From: Actinomycetes bacterium
Lineage (GTDB): Bacteria > Actinomycetota > Acidimicrobiia > Acidimicrobiales > RAAP-2
Assembly (NCBI GenBank): GCA_021791845.1
Contig: JAJYVT010000003.1
Coordinates: forward strand, 27,334 to 91,333
DNA: 64,000 bases
Direction: 5' to 3'
Shown here piece by piece: positions 17,432-27,578 of the stretch; position 1 is the stretch's first letter, and each line of letters opens with the position of its first letter. A model generated the notes under the pieces. It was given only the letters and a program-made list of their open reading frames with translations. It was not told where the DNA came from and did not search any database. The position numbers were made by a program, and so were the translations under genes.

Positions 17432-18093
17432 CGCTGGCCGGGCCGGGCCCGGAGGGGCCGCGGATCGCCGTCTTGGACTACGGCATCGGGAACCTGCGGT
17501 CGGCCGAGAAGGCGCTGGTCCACGTCGGCGCGGCGGCGCACCTCGTCTCGCGTCCCGACGACGTGGAGGGGGCCGCGGGGGTGGTGCTCCCCGGCGTGGG
17601 GGCGTTCGGCCCCTGCGCCGGCGCCCTCTCGGCGTCCGGCCTGGCCGATGCCGCCCGCCGGGCGATCGAGACCGGGGTCCCCTTCCTCGGGATCTGCGTC
17701 GGCTTCCAGCTGCTCTACGACGGGTCGGACGAGAGCCCCGGCGTCCCCGGCCTCGGGGTCTTCTCCGGGACCGTGCACCGGCTGCGCGGGCCGGAGCCGG
17801 TGCCCCAGATGCAGTGGAACGCGCTGGAGCGCCGGAAGGCGGACCCGGGCCTCCTGGCCGGGCTGGGACCCCGACCGTGGGTCTACTTCGTCCACTCCTA
17901 CGCCCCGCCGATCGGCGGGGAGACGGTGGCCACGTGCGAGTACGGCGGCCCGGTGGCCGCGGCGGCCGGGCGCGGCACCGTGTGGGGCACCCAGTTCCAC
18001 CCCGAGAAGTCGGGCACGGCGGGGTTGGCGATCCTGGCCAACTTCGTCGCCCGCTGCGCGGCGGTGGCCGGCGCGGCGCGGCGGGACCGCTGA
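17428..18093 (+). CDS. hisH: Imidazole glycerol phosphate synthase, glutaminase subunit
   Basis: Class I glutamine amidotransferase that feeds ammonia to HisF. 221 residues. Catalytic C90 in GICVGFQLL, H191 and E193 in GTQFHPEKSG; N-terminal IAVLDYGIGNLRS. GTG 17428 overlaps hisB; the stop shares a base with the hisA start (TGATG). Confidence 0.95.
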   Translation: MTLAGPGPEGPRIAVLDYGIGNLRSAEKALVHVGAAAHLVSRPDDVEGAAGVVLPGVGAFGPCAGALSASGLADAARRAIETGVPFLGICVGFQLLYDGSDESPGVPGLGVFSGTVHRLRGPEPVPQMQWNALERRKADPGLLAGLGPRPWVYFVHSYAPPIGGETVATCEYGGPVAAAAGRGTVWGTQFHPEKSGTAGLAILANFVARCAAVAGAARRDR

Positions 18094-18857
18094 TGGACCT
18101 CCTGCCGGCGATCGACCTCTTGGAGGGCGGCGCGGTGCGCCTGGTCCAGGGGGGGTTCGACCGGGTGCAGACGTTCGGGGACCCGCTGGAGGTCGCACGC
18201 GACTTCGTGACAGGGGGCGCCGAGTGGATCCACGTGGTGGACCTCGACGCGGCTCGCACGGGGGAGAGCCGCAACCGGACGTCGGTGCTGTCGGTGCTCG
18301 AGCTCGCCCACGAGGCGGGCGTGCGGGTGCAGGTCGGCGGTGGCGTGCGGTCGGACCGGGCGGTGGAGACGCTTCTGGACGCGGGCGTGGACCGCGTGGT
18401 GCTCGGGACGGCTGCGGTCGAGGACCCGGGCTTCGCCGCGCGTGCGGCCCGGCGCCATCCGGGACGGGTGGCGGTGGGGATCGACTACCGGCGGGGCCGC
18501 TCGGGATCGCTCGAGGCGGCGGTGCGTGGGTGGACGGGTGCGACCGTCGGCGGAGTGGGCGGGGTGCTGGCCGCGCTCGGCGACGAGCCGCTCGGCGCCC
18601 TGGTGGTCACCGCCATCGACCGTGACGGCACGCTCTCGGGCCCGGACACCGAGGGGCTCGCGGCGGTGCTCGACGCCACGAGCCTGCCGGTGATCGCCTC
18701 GGGCGGCGTCTCCGGCGCCGACGACCTGCGAGCCTTGGCCGGCCTGCGGTCGCCTGCGCACCGACGTGCGCCGGCCGGCGCGGTGGTCGGCCGCGCCCTG
18801 TTGGACGGGACCCTTCCTCTGGCCGAGGCCCTGGCGGCATGCGCGTCGTCCGGGTGA
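18093..18857 (+). CDS. hisA: ProFAR isomerase (HisA)
   Basis: Amadori isomerisation of ProFAR to PRFAR. 254 residues, (beta-alpha)8 barrel. General acid/base D8 ([14 protein letters not shown]) and D131 (VGIDYRRG). Phosphate-binding loops VQVGGGVRS and VIASGGVSG are present. Many actinobacteria use the bifunctional PriA, which also replaces TrpF; here a separate trpF exists at 24697, so dual activity is not required. It overlaps hisF by 19 bases. Confidence 0.93.
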   Translation: MDLLPAIDLLEGGAVRLVQGGFDRVQTFGDPLEVARDFVTGGAEWIHVVDLDAARTGESRNRTSVLSVLELAHEAGVRVQVGGGVRSDRAVETLLDAGVDRVVLGTAAVEDPGFAARAARRHPGRVAVGIDYRRGRSGSLEAAVRGWTGATVGGVGGVLAALGDEPLGALVVTAIDRDGTLSGPDTEGLAAVLDATSLPVIASGGVSGADDLRALAGLRSPAHRRAPAGAVVGRALLDGTLPLAEALAACASSG

Positions 18858-19609
18858 TCCCGTGCCTCGACGTGTCCGGGGGGCGCGTCGTGAAGGGGGT
18901 GCGCTTCCAGGACCTGGTGGACGCCGGCGACCCGGTCGCCCTCGCCGCCCGCTACGACCGCGAGGGCGCGGACGAGCTCACGTTCCTCGACATCGGGGCG
19001 TCGCACGAGGGACGCGACACCATGGTGTCGGTCGTCGCCCGCACCGCCGAGGAGGTGTTCATCCCCTTCACCGTCGGCGGGGGCGTCCGCAGCCCCGAGG
19101 ACGCCCGCCGCCTCCTGCGCGCCGGGGCCGACAAGGTGGCGGTGAACACGGCGGCCCTGGAGCGCCCGGCCCTGGTGGCCGAGCTGGCCGGCGAGTTCGG
19201 GGACCAGTGCGTCGTGGTCGCCGTCGACGCCCGCGCCCGTCCCGGGGGCGGGTGGGAGGTGTGCACGCACGGCGGCCGCCGGCCGACCGGCGTGGACGCC
19301 GTGCGATGGGCCGAGCAGGCGGCCCGGAGCGGCGCGGGGGAGATCCTGCTCACGTCCATGGACCGCGACGGCACCCGGGACGGCTACGACGTGGCGCTCA
19401 CCCGCGCCGTGGTCGACGCCGTGGACGTCCCGGTGGTGGCGTCGGGCGGCGTGGGCACGCTGGACCATCTCGTCGACGGGGCACGGGCGGGGGCCGGTGC
19501 GGTGCTGGCGGCCTCGATCTTCCACTCGGGCGAGCACTCCGTCGCCGAGGCGAAGCACCATCTGGCGGCGTACGGCGTCACCGTCCGTCCCGCGCCCGAC
19601 GGCGGCTGA
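18839..19609 (+). CDS. hisF: Imidazole glycerol phosphate synthase, cyclase subunit
   Basis: Closes the imidazole ring using ammonia from HisH. 256 residues. Catalytic D11 ([15 protein letters not shown]) and D130 ([10 protein letters not shown]); phosphate loops FTVGGGVRS and VVASGGVG. Last gene of the block; hisG and hisE are not in the window and hisI lies 1.2 kb downstream in another operon. Confidence 0.96.
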   Translation: MRVVRVIPCLDVSGGRVVKGVRFQDLVDAGDPVALAARYDREGADELTFLDIGASHEGRDTMVSVVARTAEEVFIPFTVGGGVRSPEDARRLLRAGADKVAVNTAALERPALVAELAGEFGDQCVVVAVDARARPGGGWEVCTHGGRRPTGVDAVRWAEQAARSGAGEILLTSMDRDGTRDGYDVALTRAVVDAVDVPVVASGGVGTLDHLVDGARAGAGAVLAASIFHSGEHSVAEAKHHLAAYGVTVRPAPDGG

Positions 19610-19638
19610 CGCTCCGGCGGCGGGCCCCTCGGCGTCAG
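19606..19638. terminator. Possible bidirectional hairpin
   Basis: CTGACGC (19606-19612) and GCGTCAG (19632-19638) form a 7-bp stem spanning the two convergent stop codons of hisF and the hydrolase. The loop is long (19 bases) and GC-rich, so support is weak. Confidence 0.25.
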
Positions 19639-20360
19639 GCGCCCGACGTGGGGTTCCCGTCTCGCAGGTGGGTGTCGAAGAACGCCACGATGCGCCGGCG
19701 GGCGTCGGCTGCCGCCTCGGGCTCGTAGCCCATCCCGAGGGCCGATCCGATGGCGTTGAACAGCGGCTTGTCGTGACGGTTCATGAAGGCGTGGCCCGCC
19801 GTCGGGTACTCCACCACGTCGTGGGGGACCCCGGCAGCCGCCAGGGCGCGCTCCAGGCGCGTGGCGGCGCCTTTGAGCTGGCGGTCCTTCGCCCCGAAGG
19901 ATGCGACGACCGGGCACGCGTCCGCCGCCAGCCGGTCCACGTCCCGCGGGACCCGGCCGTAGTTCACGTTCGCCACCGCGAACCCGTGGCCGGCGGCGAG
20001 GAGGAGGGCGAAGTCGCCGCCCATACAGAACCCGGCGACGCCGGTCCGGCCGGTGCAGCGGGCCTGGGCCGCGAGCCACCGGCGGACGGCCTCGACGTCG
20101 TCGAAGATCCGCCCGCGCCGCGCCCGCAGGTCGTGCACCACGGCCCACAGGCACCTCGGCGTGCTTCCCCAGTGGAAGAGGTCCGGAGCGGCGGCGAGGA
20201 ACCCTTCGCCGGCCAGCCAGTCCGCCTGACGCCGCAGGTCGTCGGTCATCCCCAGGACGTCGTGGACCAGCACGACACCCGGCGCCGGGTCGTCGCCCGC
20301 CGGCTCGGCGAGGTAGCACGGGACGGCGGCCGCCGGAGCGGGCACTCGGACGTCGGACAT
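19635..20360 (-). CDS. Dienelactone hydrolase family protein
   Basis: 241-residue alpha/beta hydrolase. The nucleophile is a cysteine, C112 in GFCMGG, as in true dienelactone hydrolases; the acid is in GAKDRQL and the histidine in TAGHAFMN. The N-terminal [16 protein letters not shown] matches the family. ATG 20360 has GAGGAGG upstream, one of the few good Shine-Dalgarno sites here. It sits between two His-pathway segments on the other strand, with no evident link. Substrate unknown. Confidence 0.87.
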   Translation of the reverse strand: MSDVRVPAPAAAVPCYLAEPAGDDPAPGVVLVHDVLGMTDDLRRQADWLAGEGFLAAAPDLFHWGSTPRCLWAVVHDLRARRGRIFDDVEAVRRWLAAQARCTGRTGVAGFCMGGDFALLLAAGHGFAVANVNYGRVPRDVDRLAADACPVVASFGAKDRQLKGAATRLERALAAAGVPHDVVEYPTAGHAFMNRHDKPLFNAIGSALGMGYEPEAAADARRRIVAFFDTHLRDGNPTSGA

Positions 20361-20435
20361 CGATGCCTCCTCGTGGGTGTCCCGGCCACCGGCCGGGCCG
20401 GCGGAGGCGCTGATCGGGCGCCGTCCGCCATGCGG

Positions 20436-20441
20436 TACCGT
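20436..20441 (+). promoter_or_regulatory. -10 box for the groES-like/hisI/trpE operon
   Basis: TACCGT ends six bases before GTG 20448. Confidence 0.5.
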
Positions 20442-20447
20442 GCCACT

Positions 20448-20795
20448 GTGGCACCCACGGAGTCGTCACCCCAGGCCAGCCCGACCAAACAGCCGATCAC
20501 GGTCCTGTTCGACCGCGTGATGGTGCAGGTCACCCCGGCCGAGGGAGAGCGGCGCTCGCGGGCCGGGATCCTCATCCCGGCCACCGCACAGGTGTCGCGT
20601 CGCCTGACCTGGGCCGAGGCGGTCGCCGTCGGTCCCAACGTCCGTGCCGTGAAGCCGGGCGACAAGGTGCTCTTCAACCCCGAGGACCGCTTCGAGGTGG
20701 AGGTGCAGGGCGAGGAGTACGTGATCCTGCGCGAGCGCGACGTCCATGCCGTGGCGTCGGAGCGGCTCGACGGGAGCACCGGGCTGTACCTGTGA
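20448..20795 (+). CDS. GroES-like co-chaperonin
   Basis: 115 residues with the Cpn10 fold: [10 protein letters not shown], a short mobile-loop region ([11 protein letters not shown]), [20 protein letters not shown] and [15 protein letters not shown]. It has a ~18-residue Ser/Pro N-terminal extension and a 12-residue C-terminal extension, and lacks an adjacent groEL. Likely a divergent second co-chaperonin rather than the main one. Leaderless GTG 20448; its stop overlaps hisI (GTGA). Confidence 0.8.
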   Translation: MAPTESSPQASPTKQPITVLFDRVMVQVTPAEGERRSRAGILIPATAQVSRRLTWAEAVAVGPNVRAVKPGDKVLFNPEDRFEVEVQGEEYVILRERDVHAVASERLDGSTGLYL

Positions 20796-21223
20796 CGGGG
20801 GAACCGGTGACGGGAGACCCGACGGCCGCCCCGGCGCCCGGCGTGCCGCTCGCCGCCGTGGACCGCGAGCTCGTGGAGGGCGTCGCCTTCGACAGCAGCG
20901 GGCTCGTGCCGGCCATCGTGCAGGACGCCGACGGCGGCCAGGTGCTGATGCTGGCCTACATGAACCGCGACGCGTTGGCCCGGACGATCGCCACCGGGCG
21001 CACGTGGCTGTGGAGCCGCAGCCGCCAGGAGCTGTGGTGCAAGGGGGAGACCTCGGGTGACCGCCAGTACGTGCGCGAGGTGCGCGTCGACTGCGACGGC
21101 GACGCCGTGCTCCTCCTGGTGGACCAGCACGGTGACGCCGCATGCCACACCAAGGAGTGGTCGTGCTTCCACCGGCCGGCGGCGCGGGGTCCCGGCGTGC
21201 CCCGCCCCGACCCCCGCCCGTGA
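20792..21223 (+). CDS. hisI: Phosphoribosyl-AMP cyclohydrolase
   Basis: Opens the purine ring of PR-AMP. 143 residues, cyclohydrolase only (no HisE domain). Zinc-site motifs [22 protein letters not shown] and SCFHR, and EWWCKG-like [13 protein letters not shown]. The first ~25 residues are extra; GTG 20807 is an alternative start. It overlaps the groES-like gene and trpE by four bases each. Confidence 0.93.
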   Translation: MTGEPVTGDPTAAPAPGVPLAAVDRELVEGVAFDSSGLVPAIVQDADGGQVLMLAYMNRDALARTIATGRTWLWSRSRQELWCKGETSGDRQYVREVRVDCDGDAVLLLVDQHGDAACHTKEWSCFHRPAARGPGVPRPDPRP

Positions 21224-22800
21224 CCCGGACGGTGCCCCTGCTCCCCGTGCAGCCCGGCGCCGAGGAGTTCGTCGAGCTCGCGGCGCGTCAGCGGACGGTC
21301 CCGGTGTGGGCGCAGATCGTGGCCGACGAGCTCACCCCCGTGTCCGCCTTCCGGGCGGCGGTGGGCGGCGAGCCGGGGTTCCTGCTCGAGTCGGTCGAGG
21401 GGGGCGAGCGCTGGGGCCGGTACTCGTTCGTGGGCCGCCGTCCCCTGGCCACCCTGACCGCCCGGGGAGGCGAGGTCGTCGCCTCGGGCCGCCTGCAGGT
21501 GGCCGACGGGGGAGGGGCGGGCATCCTGGCGGCGCTCGAGCAGCTGCTCGCCGACTGCCGCGTGCCCGTGAACCCCGACCTGCCGCCGCTCCAGAGCGGC
21601 GTGGTCGGCTACCTGGGCTACGACGTGGTCCGGGAGATCGAGCACCTGCCGGCGGTCCCGCCCGACGACCAGGGCTACCCCACAGCAGCCCTCGCGGTCA
21701 TCGGGCAGGTCGCGGCGTTCGACCACTGGCTGCAACGGGTGGTCGTCATCGACAACGTGGTCGTCGACCAGGCCTGGACGCCGGACGACGCCCGCGCCGC
21801 CCATGCCGCCGCCACGGCGGCCGTGGCCGGGCTCGCCGCCGACTGCTGCGCCGGATCGCCCGTGGTGCCCGTGGCGGTCCCGCCCCGCCGCCCCGCCCCG
21901 GCCGGCCACCGCCGGACGATGGCCTCGGGCGCCTACGAGGCGGCGGTGGCGGTGGCAAAGGAGCACATCGAGCTGGGCGACATCTTCCAGGTCGTCCTGT
22001 CGCAGCGCTTCGACCTCCACCTGGACGTGGACCCCTTCGACGTCTACCGCGCCCTCCGCCTCCTCAACCCCAGCCCCTACCTGTACTTCCTGCGCACCGG
22101 CGAGGTGACGGTCGTGGGGTCGTCGCCCGAGCCGATGGTCCGCCTGCGCGACGGGGTCGTGACGTCACGCCCCATCGCCGGGTCGCGCCCGCGCGGCGCC
22201 AGCGACGAGGAGGACCGGCTCTTCGGGGCCCAGCTGTCGGAGGACCCCAAGGAGATGGCCGAGCACGTCATGTTGGTGGACCTGGCCCGAAACGACGTGG
22301 GCAGGGTGGTCACGTTCGGGACCGAGCACGTGGACGAGCTCATGACGCTCGAGCGCTACAGCCACATCATGCACCTCACGTCGCAGGTCTCGGGGCGCCT
22401 GCGTCAGGGCCTCGGCCCGGTGGACGTGCTCCGGGCCACGCTGCCCGCCGGGACCCTGTCGGGCGCGCCCAAGGTCCGGGCCATGCAGATCATCGACGAC
22501 CTGGAGCCCACCAAGCGCGGGATCTACGGGGGCGTCGTGGGGTACCTGGACTTCTCCGGCAACCTCGACACCGCCATCGCCATCCGGACGATGGTCGTCG
22601 GCCCGAACGGGAGGGCGTCGGTCCAGGCGGGCGCCGGGATCGTGGCGGACAGCGACCCGGGGGCGGAGGACGAGGAGTGCCGGCACAAGGCCGCGGCGCT
22701 GCTGGCCGCCGTGTCGGCGGCGCGGGCCATGGCCGGCGACCCTGCGCCGGCTGCACCGCGTGCGCCCACCGAGGCGCCGGTGGCCGGGGCCCCGTCGTGA
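21220..22800 (+). CDS. trpE: Anthranilate synthase component I
   Basis: Converts chorismate and ammonia to anthranilate with TrpG (not in the window). 526 residues. The N-terminal regulatory region carries [18 protein letters not shown], which includes the tryptophan-binding LLES motif, so feedback inhibition is expected. The catalytic half has [47 protein letters not shown] and [13 protein letters not shown] 21220 overlaps hisI; the stop overlaps ygfZ. No trp leader or attenuator is visible upstream. Confidence 0.95.
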   Translation: MTRTVPLLPVQPGAEEFVELAARQRTVPVWAQIVADELTPVSAFRAAVGGEPGFLLESVEGGERWGRYSFVGRRPLATLTARGGEVVASGRLQVADGGGAGILAALEQLLADCRVPVNPDLPPLQSGVVGYLGYDVVREIEHLPAVPPDDQGYPTAALAVIGQVAAFDHWLQRVVVIDNVVVDQAWTPDDARAAHAAATAAVAGLAADCCAGSPVVPVAVPPRRPAPAGHRRTMASGAYEAAVAVAKEHIELGDIFQVVLSQRFDLHLDVDPFDVYRALRLLNPSPYLYFLRTGEVTVVGSSPEPMVRLRDGVVTSRPIAGSRPRGASDEEDRLFGAQLSEDPKEMAEHVMLVDLARNDVGRVVTFGTEHVDELMTLERYSHIMHLTSQVSGRLRQGLGPVDVLRATLPAGTLSGAPKVRAMQIIDDLEPTKRGIYGGVVGYLDFSGNLDTAIAIRTMVVGPNGRASVQAGAGIVADSDPGAEDEECRHKAAALLAAVSAARAMAGDPAPAAPRAPTEAPVAGAPS

Positions 22801-23774
22801 CCGGCGCCGCAGGAACGCTCGGGCTGGACTACGAGGCGCTCCGTACCGGGGTCGGCGCCTACCGCCTGCCCCGGGACGTGGTGGCGGTCCACGGCCCCGA
22901 CGCGCCGGTGTACCTCCAGGGGCAGCTGAGCCAGGACCTCGACCCCCTGCGGACGGGGATGTCCGCGCCGGCGCTCCTGCTCGAGCCGGACGGCAAGCTC
23001 GCCGCCCTCGTTCGGGTCACGCGCACGGCCGACGACGCCTACGTCCTCGACACCGACGCCGGCTTCGGCGAGCAGGTCGCCGCCCGTCTGCTCCGGTTCC
23101 GCCTGCGCACGAAGGTGGACGTGGAACCCCTCGCCTGGCCCTGCGTCGCCCTCCGGGGCGCGGGCGCATCGGCACCCGCGGCGTCGCCGTCGGCGCCGCC
23201 CGACCAGCGCCAGGGCCCCCCCTGGACGCTGCCGGTGGACTGGAACGGGACCCGCGGGCTGGACCGCCTGGGACCGGGTGCGGAGGACGGCCTGCCCGAG
23301 GCGGTCCGTTGGGTGGGCGATGCCGCATGGGAGGGACTGCGGGTGGAGGCCGGCATCCCCGCGATGGGGCGGGAGCTCGACGAGCGGACGATCGCCGCCG
23401 AGGCCGGGCTGGTCGACCGCACCGTCAGCTTCACCAAGGGGTGCTACACCGGCCAGGAGCTGGTCGCCCGCCTCGACGCCCGGGGCAGCCGGGTGGCACG
23501 GCGGCTCGTCGGGGTCGTGGCCGCGTCGCTTCCCCCGGAGGAGGCCGACGTCCTGCTCGGCGCCTCGCTGTGGACCGGCGGTCGTGACACGCCGGTGGGC
23601 CGGTGCACGTCGGCCGCCGTGTGCCCCGGCCTCGGCGCCGTCGGCGCCCTCGCCTACCTCCACCGGAGCGTCGAGGTGCCCGCCGACCTCACCTGGACGC
23701 CGGCAGGGGCGGAGCACCCGGACGGTCGTGCCGGCGGCCGCTGCGAGGCACGGCCCCTCCCGCTCGTCGGGTGA
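22797..23774 (+). CDS. ygfZ: YgfZ/GcvT-like folate-binding protein
   Basis: 325 residues. The diagnostic KGCYTGQELVARLDARG is present (positions around 216-232), preceded by EAGIPAMGRELDERTI. YgfZ uses tetrahydrofolate in maintenance of Fe-S enzymes. The middle has a ~30-residue Ala/Pro-rich insert. GTG 22797 overlaps trpE. Its place between trpE and trpC is unexplained by pathway. Confidence 0.88.
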   Translation: MTGAAGTLGLDYEALRTGVGAYRLPRDVVAVHGPDAPVYLQGQLSQDLDPLRTGMSAPALLLEPDGKLAALVRVTRTADDAYVLDTDAGFGEQVAARLLRFRLRTKVDVEPLAWPCVALRGAGASAPAASPSAPPDQRQGPPWTLPVDWNGTRGLDRLGPGAEDGLPEAVRWVGDAAWEGLRVEAGIPAMGRELDERTIAAEAGLVDRTVSFTKGCYTGQELVARLDARGSRVARRLVGVVAASLPPEEADVLLGASLWTGGRDTPVGRCTSAAVCPGLGAVGALAYLHRSVEVPADLTWTPAGAEHPDGRAGGRCEARPLPLVG

Positions 23775-23813
23775 CGCCCGGCCGAGGAGCCCGGCCCGGT
23801 GAGGAGCCCGGAC

Positions 23814-23819
23814 TACGCT
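23814..23819 (+). promoter_or_regulatory. -10 box for trpC operon (leaderless)
   Basis: TACGCT ends eight bases before GTG 23828. Confidence 0.5.
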
Positions 23820-23827
23820 GGCCCTGC

Positions 23828-24700
23828 GTGCCCCCCTACCTCGCCGAGATCGTTGCCGCGCACCGGCGCGCCGCCACCGAGGACCGGCGTGACCCTGACG
23901 CCCTCGAAGCCGAGGCCATGCGGGCACCGGCGGCGCCCGCCTTTGTGGCCGCGCTCCTGGGCGCCGGAGGGTCGGCGCCGGCGCAGGGAGGGCCGCCGCG
24001 TGCGCCCGAGGGCGACCACGCGCTGGCGGTGATCGCCGAGGTCAAGCGCCGCTCGCCCTCCCGCGGTGCCCTGGCGCCGGACCTCGACCCTGGCCGGGTC
24101 GCCGCCGAGTACGCGGCGGGTGGCGCCGCCTGCCTCTCCGTGCTCACCGACGAGGCCTTCTTCGGCGGCCGGCCGGGGGACGTGGCCGCCGCCCGCCGGG
24201 CGTCCGGCCTGCCCGTCCTGCGGAAGGACTTCACCGTCTCGGCGAACGACGTGTGCGACGCCCGGATCATGGGGGCGTCCGCCGTGCTGCTGATCGTCGC
24301 AGCATTGGACGACGCCGAGCTGGCCTCGTTCCACGCCCTGGCCGGACGGCTGGGCCTGGAGGCCTTGGTGGAGGTGCACACCGACGACGAGCTGGACCGG
24401 GCATTGGCGCTTCGGGCGCACGTGATCGGCGTCAACCAGCGCGACCTCGCCACCTTCGAGGTGGACACCGGACGGGCGGCGCGCATGGCGGAACGGCTGC
24501 CCGAGGACGTCGTGGCGGTGGCCGAGTCGGGGATCCGCGGCGCCGAGGACGCCCGCCGGCTGGCCGCCGCCGGCTACCAGGCCGTCCTGGTGGGGGAGTC
24601 GGTGGTGACGTCCGGCGACCGCACCGGTGCGGTGCGGGCCCTCGCCGGCCACCCGGTCGGGTCCCGGGCCTCTCGCCGGCTGGAGCAGGCACCGCGATGA
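23828..24700 (+). CDS. trpC: Indole-3-glycerol-phosphate synthase
   Basis: Closes the indole ring from CdRP. 290 residues. N-terminal YLAEIVAAHRRAA, catalytic lysines in IAEVKRRSPSRG and VLRKDFTVS, catalytic glutamate in ALVEVHTDDEL, and IGVNQRDL, AESGI, LVGESVV. A ~15-residue insert precedes the first catalytic lysine. Leaderless start at GTG 23828; the stop overlaps trpF (ATGA). Confidence 0.95.
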   Translation: MPPYLAEIVAAHRRAATEDRRDPDALEAEAMRAPAAPAFVAALLGAGGSAPAQGGPPRAPEGDHALAVIAEVKRRSPSRGALAPDLDPGRVAAEYAAGGAACLSVLTDEAFFGGRPGDVAAARRASGLPVLRKDFTVSANDVCDARIMGASAVLLIVAALDDAELASFHALAGRLGLEALVEVHTDDELDRALALRAHVIGVNQRDLATFEVDTGRAARMAERLPEDVVAVAESGIRGAEDARRLAAAGYQAVLVGESVVTSGDRTGAVRALAGHPVGSRASRRLEQAPR

Positions 24701-25419
24701 ACGAGGACCTCCTGGTCAAGATCTGCGGGATCACCACCGAGGCGGACGCGCTGCTGGCGGTCGGCCTCGGGGCCGACGCGGTGGGCTTCGTGCTGGCGCC
24801 GTCGCCCCGCCAGGTGACGGCGACCACCGCCGGCGACATCGTCAAGCGCCTCCCCCGCGACGTGCTCACCGTCGGTGTCTTCCGCAACGAGGCGCCGGCG
24901 CGCGTGGTCGAGATCGCCAACCGGGCCGGTCTGGGGGCCGTCCAGCTCCACGGGCACGAGACGGCGGAGGAGACCCGCTGGATCGCGTCGCGCGTCGCCT
25001 GCACCATCCGCGCCTTCAGCGCCGGGGACGCCGCCATCGGGCGCTTCGCCGACTTCGGCGCGCAGTACCTGCTCGTGGACGGCGAGAGCCCGGGGTCGGG
25101 CTCGGTCTTCGACTGGCGGCTGGCCGAGGGCGTGGTGGACGTGGGCCGGATGTTCGTCTCGGGCGGCCTGCACCCCGGCAACGTGGGGGAGGCGATCCGG
25201 CACCTCCGTCCCCGCGGGGTGGACGTGGCCAGCGGGGTCGAGTCCGCGCCTGGCCGCAAGGACCCCCAGAAGCTCCGTTCCTTCATCGCCAACGCCCGCC
25301 GCGCCGCCACCGCCGCCCGGGCCCGCCGCGGTCCTGTCGGCTCGTCGCCGGCGGCGGGGGACGCGCGCGGGGACCAGGCGGTGGCCGGCTCGGGCCCGTA
25401 CGACTGGATGGACGAATGA
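24697..25419 (+). CDS. trpF: Phosphoribosylanthranilate isomerase
   Basis: Amadori isomerisation of PRA to CdRP. 240 residues: barrel with [11 protein letters not shown] (catalytic cysteine), [30 protein letters not shown] (catalytic aspartate), [10 protein letters not shown] and [14 protein letters not shown]. The last ~35 residues are low complexity. Its presence means HisA need not act as PriA. Confidence 0.95.
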   Translation: MNEDLLVKICGITTEADALLAVGLGADAVGFVLAPSPRQVTATTAGDIVKRLPRDVLTVGVFRNEAPARVVEIANRAGLGAVQLHGHETAEETRWIASRVACTIRAFSAGDAAIGRFADFGAQYLLVDGESPGSGSVFDWRLAEGVVDVGRMFVSGGLHPGNVGEAIRHLRPRGVDVASGVESAPGRKDPQKLRSFIANARRAATAARARRGPVGSSPAAGDARGDQAVAGSGPYDWMDE

Positions 25420-25435
25420 GCCGAGGCTGCGACCG

Positions 25436-26626
25436 GTGACCACCGTGCCGGTGCCCATGGGGCGGCCGGGCCCGGACGGGCGGTTCGGGGACTTCGGCGG
25501 CCGGTTCGTCCCCGAGTCCCTGGTGCCGGCCTGCATGGAGCTCGAGCAGGCCTTCGCCGAGGCGTGGGCCGATCCGGCGTACCGCAACCGTCTCGACGCC
25601 ATCCTGCGGGACTACGGCGGGCGGCCGACGCCGGTGACCGAGTGCTTCCGGCTCTCCGAGCGTCTCGGCGCGCGTGTGCTCTTGAAGCGCGAGGACCTGG
25701 TGCACGCCGGCTCCCACAAGCTCAACAACGTGATCGGCCAGGCGCTGCTCGCCGAGCGCATGGGCAAGCGGCGCATGGTGGCCGAGACCGGGGCCGGCCA
25801 GCACGGCGTGGCCACGGCCACCGCGGCTGCGCTGCTCGGCCTGGAGTGCACCGTGTACATGGGGGAGACCGACATCGAGCGCCAGGCCCTCAACGTGTTC
25901 CGGATGGAGCTGCTCGGCGCCGAGGTGCGGCCGGTGCGCTCGGGGAGCCGCACGTTGAAAGACGCCGTCAACGAGGCGTTGCGGGACTGGGTGGCGACGG
26001 TCGACTCCACCCACTACTGCCTGGGCTCGGTGATGGGCCCGCACCCGTTCCCCTACATGGTGCGCCAGCTCCAGCGGGTGGTGGGGGACGAGGCCCGGGA
26101 GCAGTGCCGGGCGCTGCTGGGCGGCCACGACCCGGACGTGGTCGTGGCCTGCGTGGGCGGCGGCTCCAACGCCGCCGGCACCTTCGCCGGCTTCAGCGAG
26201 ACGACGGCGCGCCTGGTGGGGGTGGAGGCGGCCGGCGGGGCCGCCGTCACCGACGGGATCCCCGGGGTGCTCCACGGCATGTGCTCGCTCCTCCTCCAGG
26301 ACGAGGCCGGGCAGATCCTCGAGGCGGAGTCGATCTCGGCCGGGCTCGACTACCCGGGGGTCGGCCCCGAGCACGCCCACCTGGCGGCGATCGGGCGGGC
26401 GGAGTACGACCGGGCCACCGACGAGGAGGTCCTGGCCGCGTTCCGGCTGATGGCCGAGACCGAGGGGATCCTGCCGGCCTTGGAGCCGGCCCACGCCGTC
26501 GCCTGGCTGGTCCGGGAGGCCGGTCGGTCCGTCCCCTCGGGCGCAACCGTGCTGGTGACCCTCTCGGGCCGGGGCGACAAGGACGTCGCCCAGGTGCGCG
26601 ACCTGCTGGCGGGGGGCACGGCGTGA
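25436..26626 (+). CDS. trpB: Tryptophan synthase beta subunit
   Basis: PLP-dependent condensation of indole and serine. 396 residues. PLP lysine in [13 protein letters not shown], catalytic glutamate in [10 protein letters not shown], the phosphate loop [10 protein letters not shown], and C-terminal LSGRGDKDV. TrpB1 type, with the COMM region that contacts TrpA. GTG 25436 lies 16 bases after trpF; ATG 25457 is less likely. The stop overlaps trpA (GTGA). Confidence 0.96.
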   Translation: MTTVPVPMGRPGPDGRFGDFGGRFVPESLVPACMELEQAFAEAWADPAYRNRLDAILRDYGGRPTPVTECFRLSERLGARVLLKREDLVHAGSHKLNNVIGQALLAERMGKRRMVAETGAGQHGVATATAAALLGLECTVYMGETDIERQALNVFRMELLGAEVRPVRSGSRTLKDAVNEALRDWVATVDSTHYCLGSVMGPHPFPYMVRQLQRVVGDEAREQCRALLGGHDPDVVVACVGGGSNAAGTFAGFSETTARLVGVEAAGGAAVTDGIPGVLHGMCSLLLQDEAGQILEAESISAGLDYPGVGPEHAHLAAIGRAEYDRATDEEVLAAFRLMAETEGILPALEPAHAVAWLVREAGRSVPSGATVLVTLSGRGDKDVAQVRDLLAGGTA

Positions 26627-27402
26627 CACCCCGGTCCCTGGAGGCGCTGCGGGCCCGCCGTGACGCCGGTGGGAAGCTGCTCGTCCCCTACCTCATGGGC
26701 GGCATGAGCGAGGATTGGGTCGACGCCCTGCAGGCGGTGGTGGCGGCCGGCGCCGACGCGGTGGAGGTGGGCATCCCGTTCTCGGACCCGATGATGGACG
26801 GCCCGGTGATCCAGGAGGCGTCGGTCCGCGCCCTCGACCGGGGCGCCACCCCGCACCAGATCGTGGACGACCTGGCCACGGCGGCGGTCGGCGTGCCCGT
26901 GGCCGTCATGACCTACTACAACATCGTCTTCCGGGCCGGCCATCGCCGCATGGCCCGGTCCCTCAGCGCCGCCGGGGTCGGTGGAGCGATCGTGCCGGAC
27001 CTCCCGTTGGAGGAAGTCGGGCCGTGGGCGGCGGAAGCGGACGACGCCGGGGTGGCGACGGTGCTGCTGGTGGCGCCCTCCACGCCGCCGGACCGGGTGC
27101 CCCGCGTCTGCGCCCGCTCCCGGGGGTTCGTCTACGCCGTGGCCCGGATGGGGGTGACGGGGGAGCGGCCGACACTGGGCGCCGACGCCGTCGAGGTGGT
27201 GGCGCGGATCCGTGGCGCCACCGACCTCCCGGTCTGCGTGGGCGTCGGCGTCTCGACCCCGGCGCAGGCGGCGGCCGTATGCGAGGTGGCGGACGGCGTG
27301 GTGGTCGGCTCGGCGCTCGTGCGCCGGCTGCTCGAGGGCGGCGGACCGGACGCGGCCGGCGAATTCGTCGGCAACCTGCGGTCCGCCCTCGACGGGGGCT
27401 GA
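26623..27402 (+). CDS. trpA: Tryptophan synthase alpha subunit
   Basis: Cleaves indole-glycerol phosphate and channels indole to TrpB. 259 residues. Catalytic glutamate and aspartate in [18 protein letters not shown], then [19 protein letters not shown], and the phosphate loop [10 protein letters not shown]. The usual YxVSxxGVTG reads [10 protein letters not shown]. Last gene of the trp block; trpD and trpG are elsewhere. The next 176 bases hold no clear gene or hairpin before the convergent fabF. Confidence 0.95.
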   Translation: MTPRSLEALRARRDAGGKLLVPYLMGGMSEDWVDALQAVVAAGADAVEVGIPFSDPMMDGPVIQEASVRALDRGATPHQIVDDLATAAVGVPVAVMTYYNIVFRAGHRRMARSLSAAGVGGAIVPDLPLEEVGPWAAEADDAGVATVLLVAPSTPPDRVPRVCARSRGFVYAVARMGVTGERPTLGADAVEVVARIRGATDLPVCVGVGVSTPAQAAAVCEVADGVVVGSALVRRLLEGGGPDAAGEFVGNLRSALDGG

Positions 27403-27578
27403 CGCCTCCGCCCCACCCGTCTCCCCGTCCGGCCGGCGGGCCCGGCGAGGCTCCGCCGCGTCAGCGCCACCCGTCCTTCCATCGGGAGCGCCGGCGACGA
27501 ACGGGGTCGACCGAAGAGGACACCACCCACGGACACTGCGGGCGGCCGTCGGTCGAGGGTCGCCGGCCGTCGGTCCTC

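Noticed and set aside
23775..23827. trp attenuator or T-box before trpC
   Set aside because: Only 53 bases, with a leaderless -10 box and no Trp-rich leader ORF or alternative hairpins.
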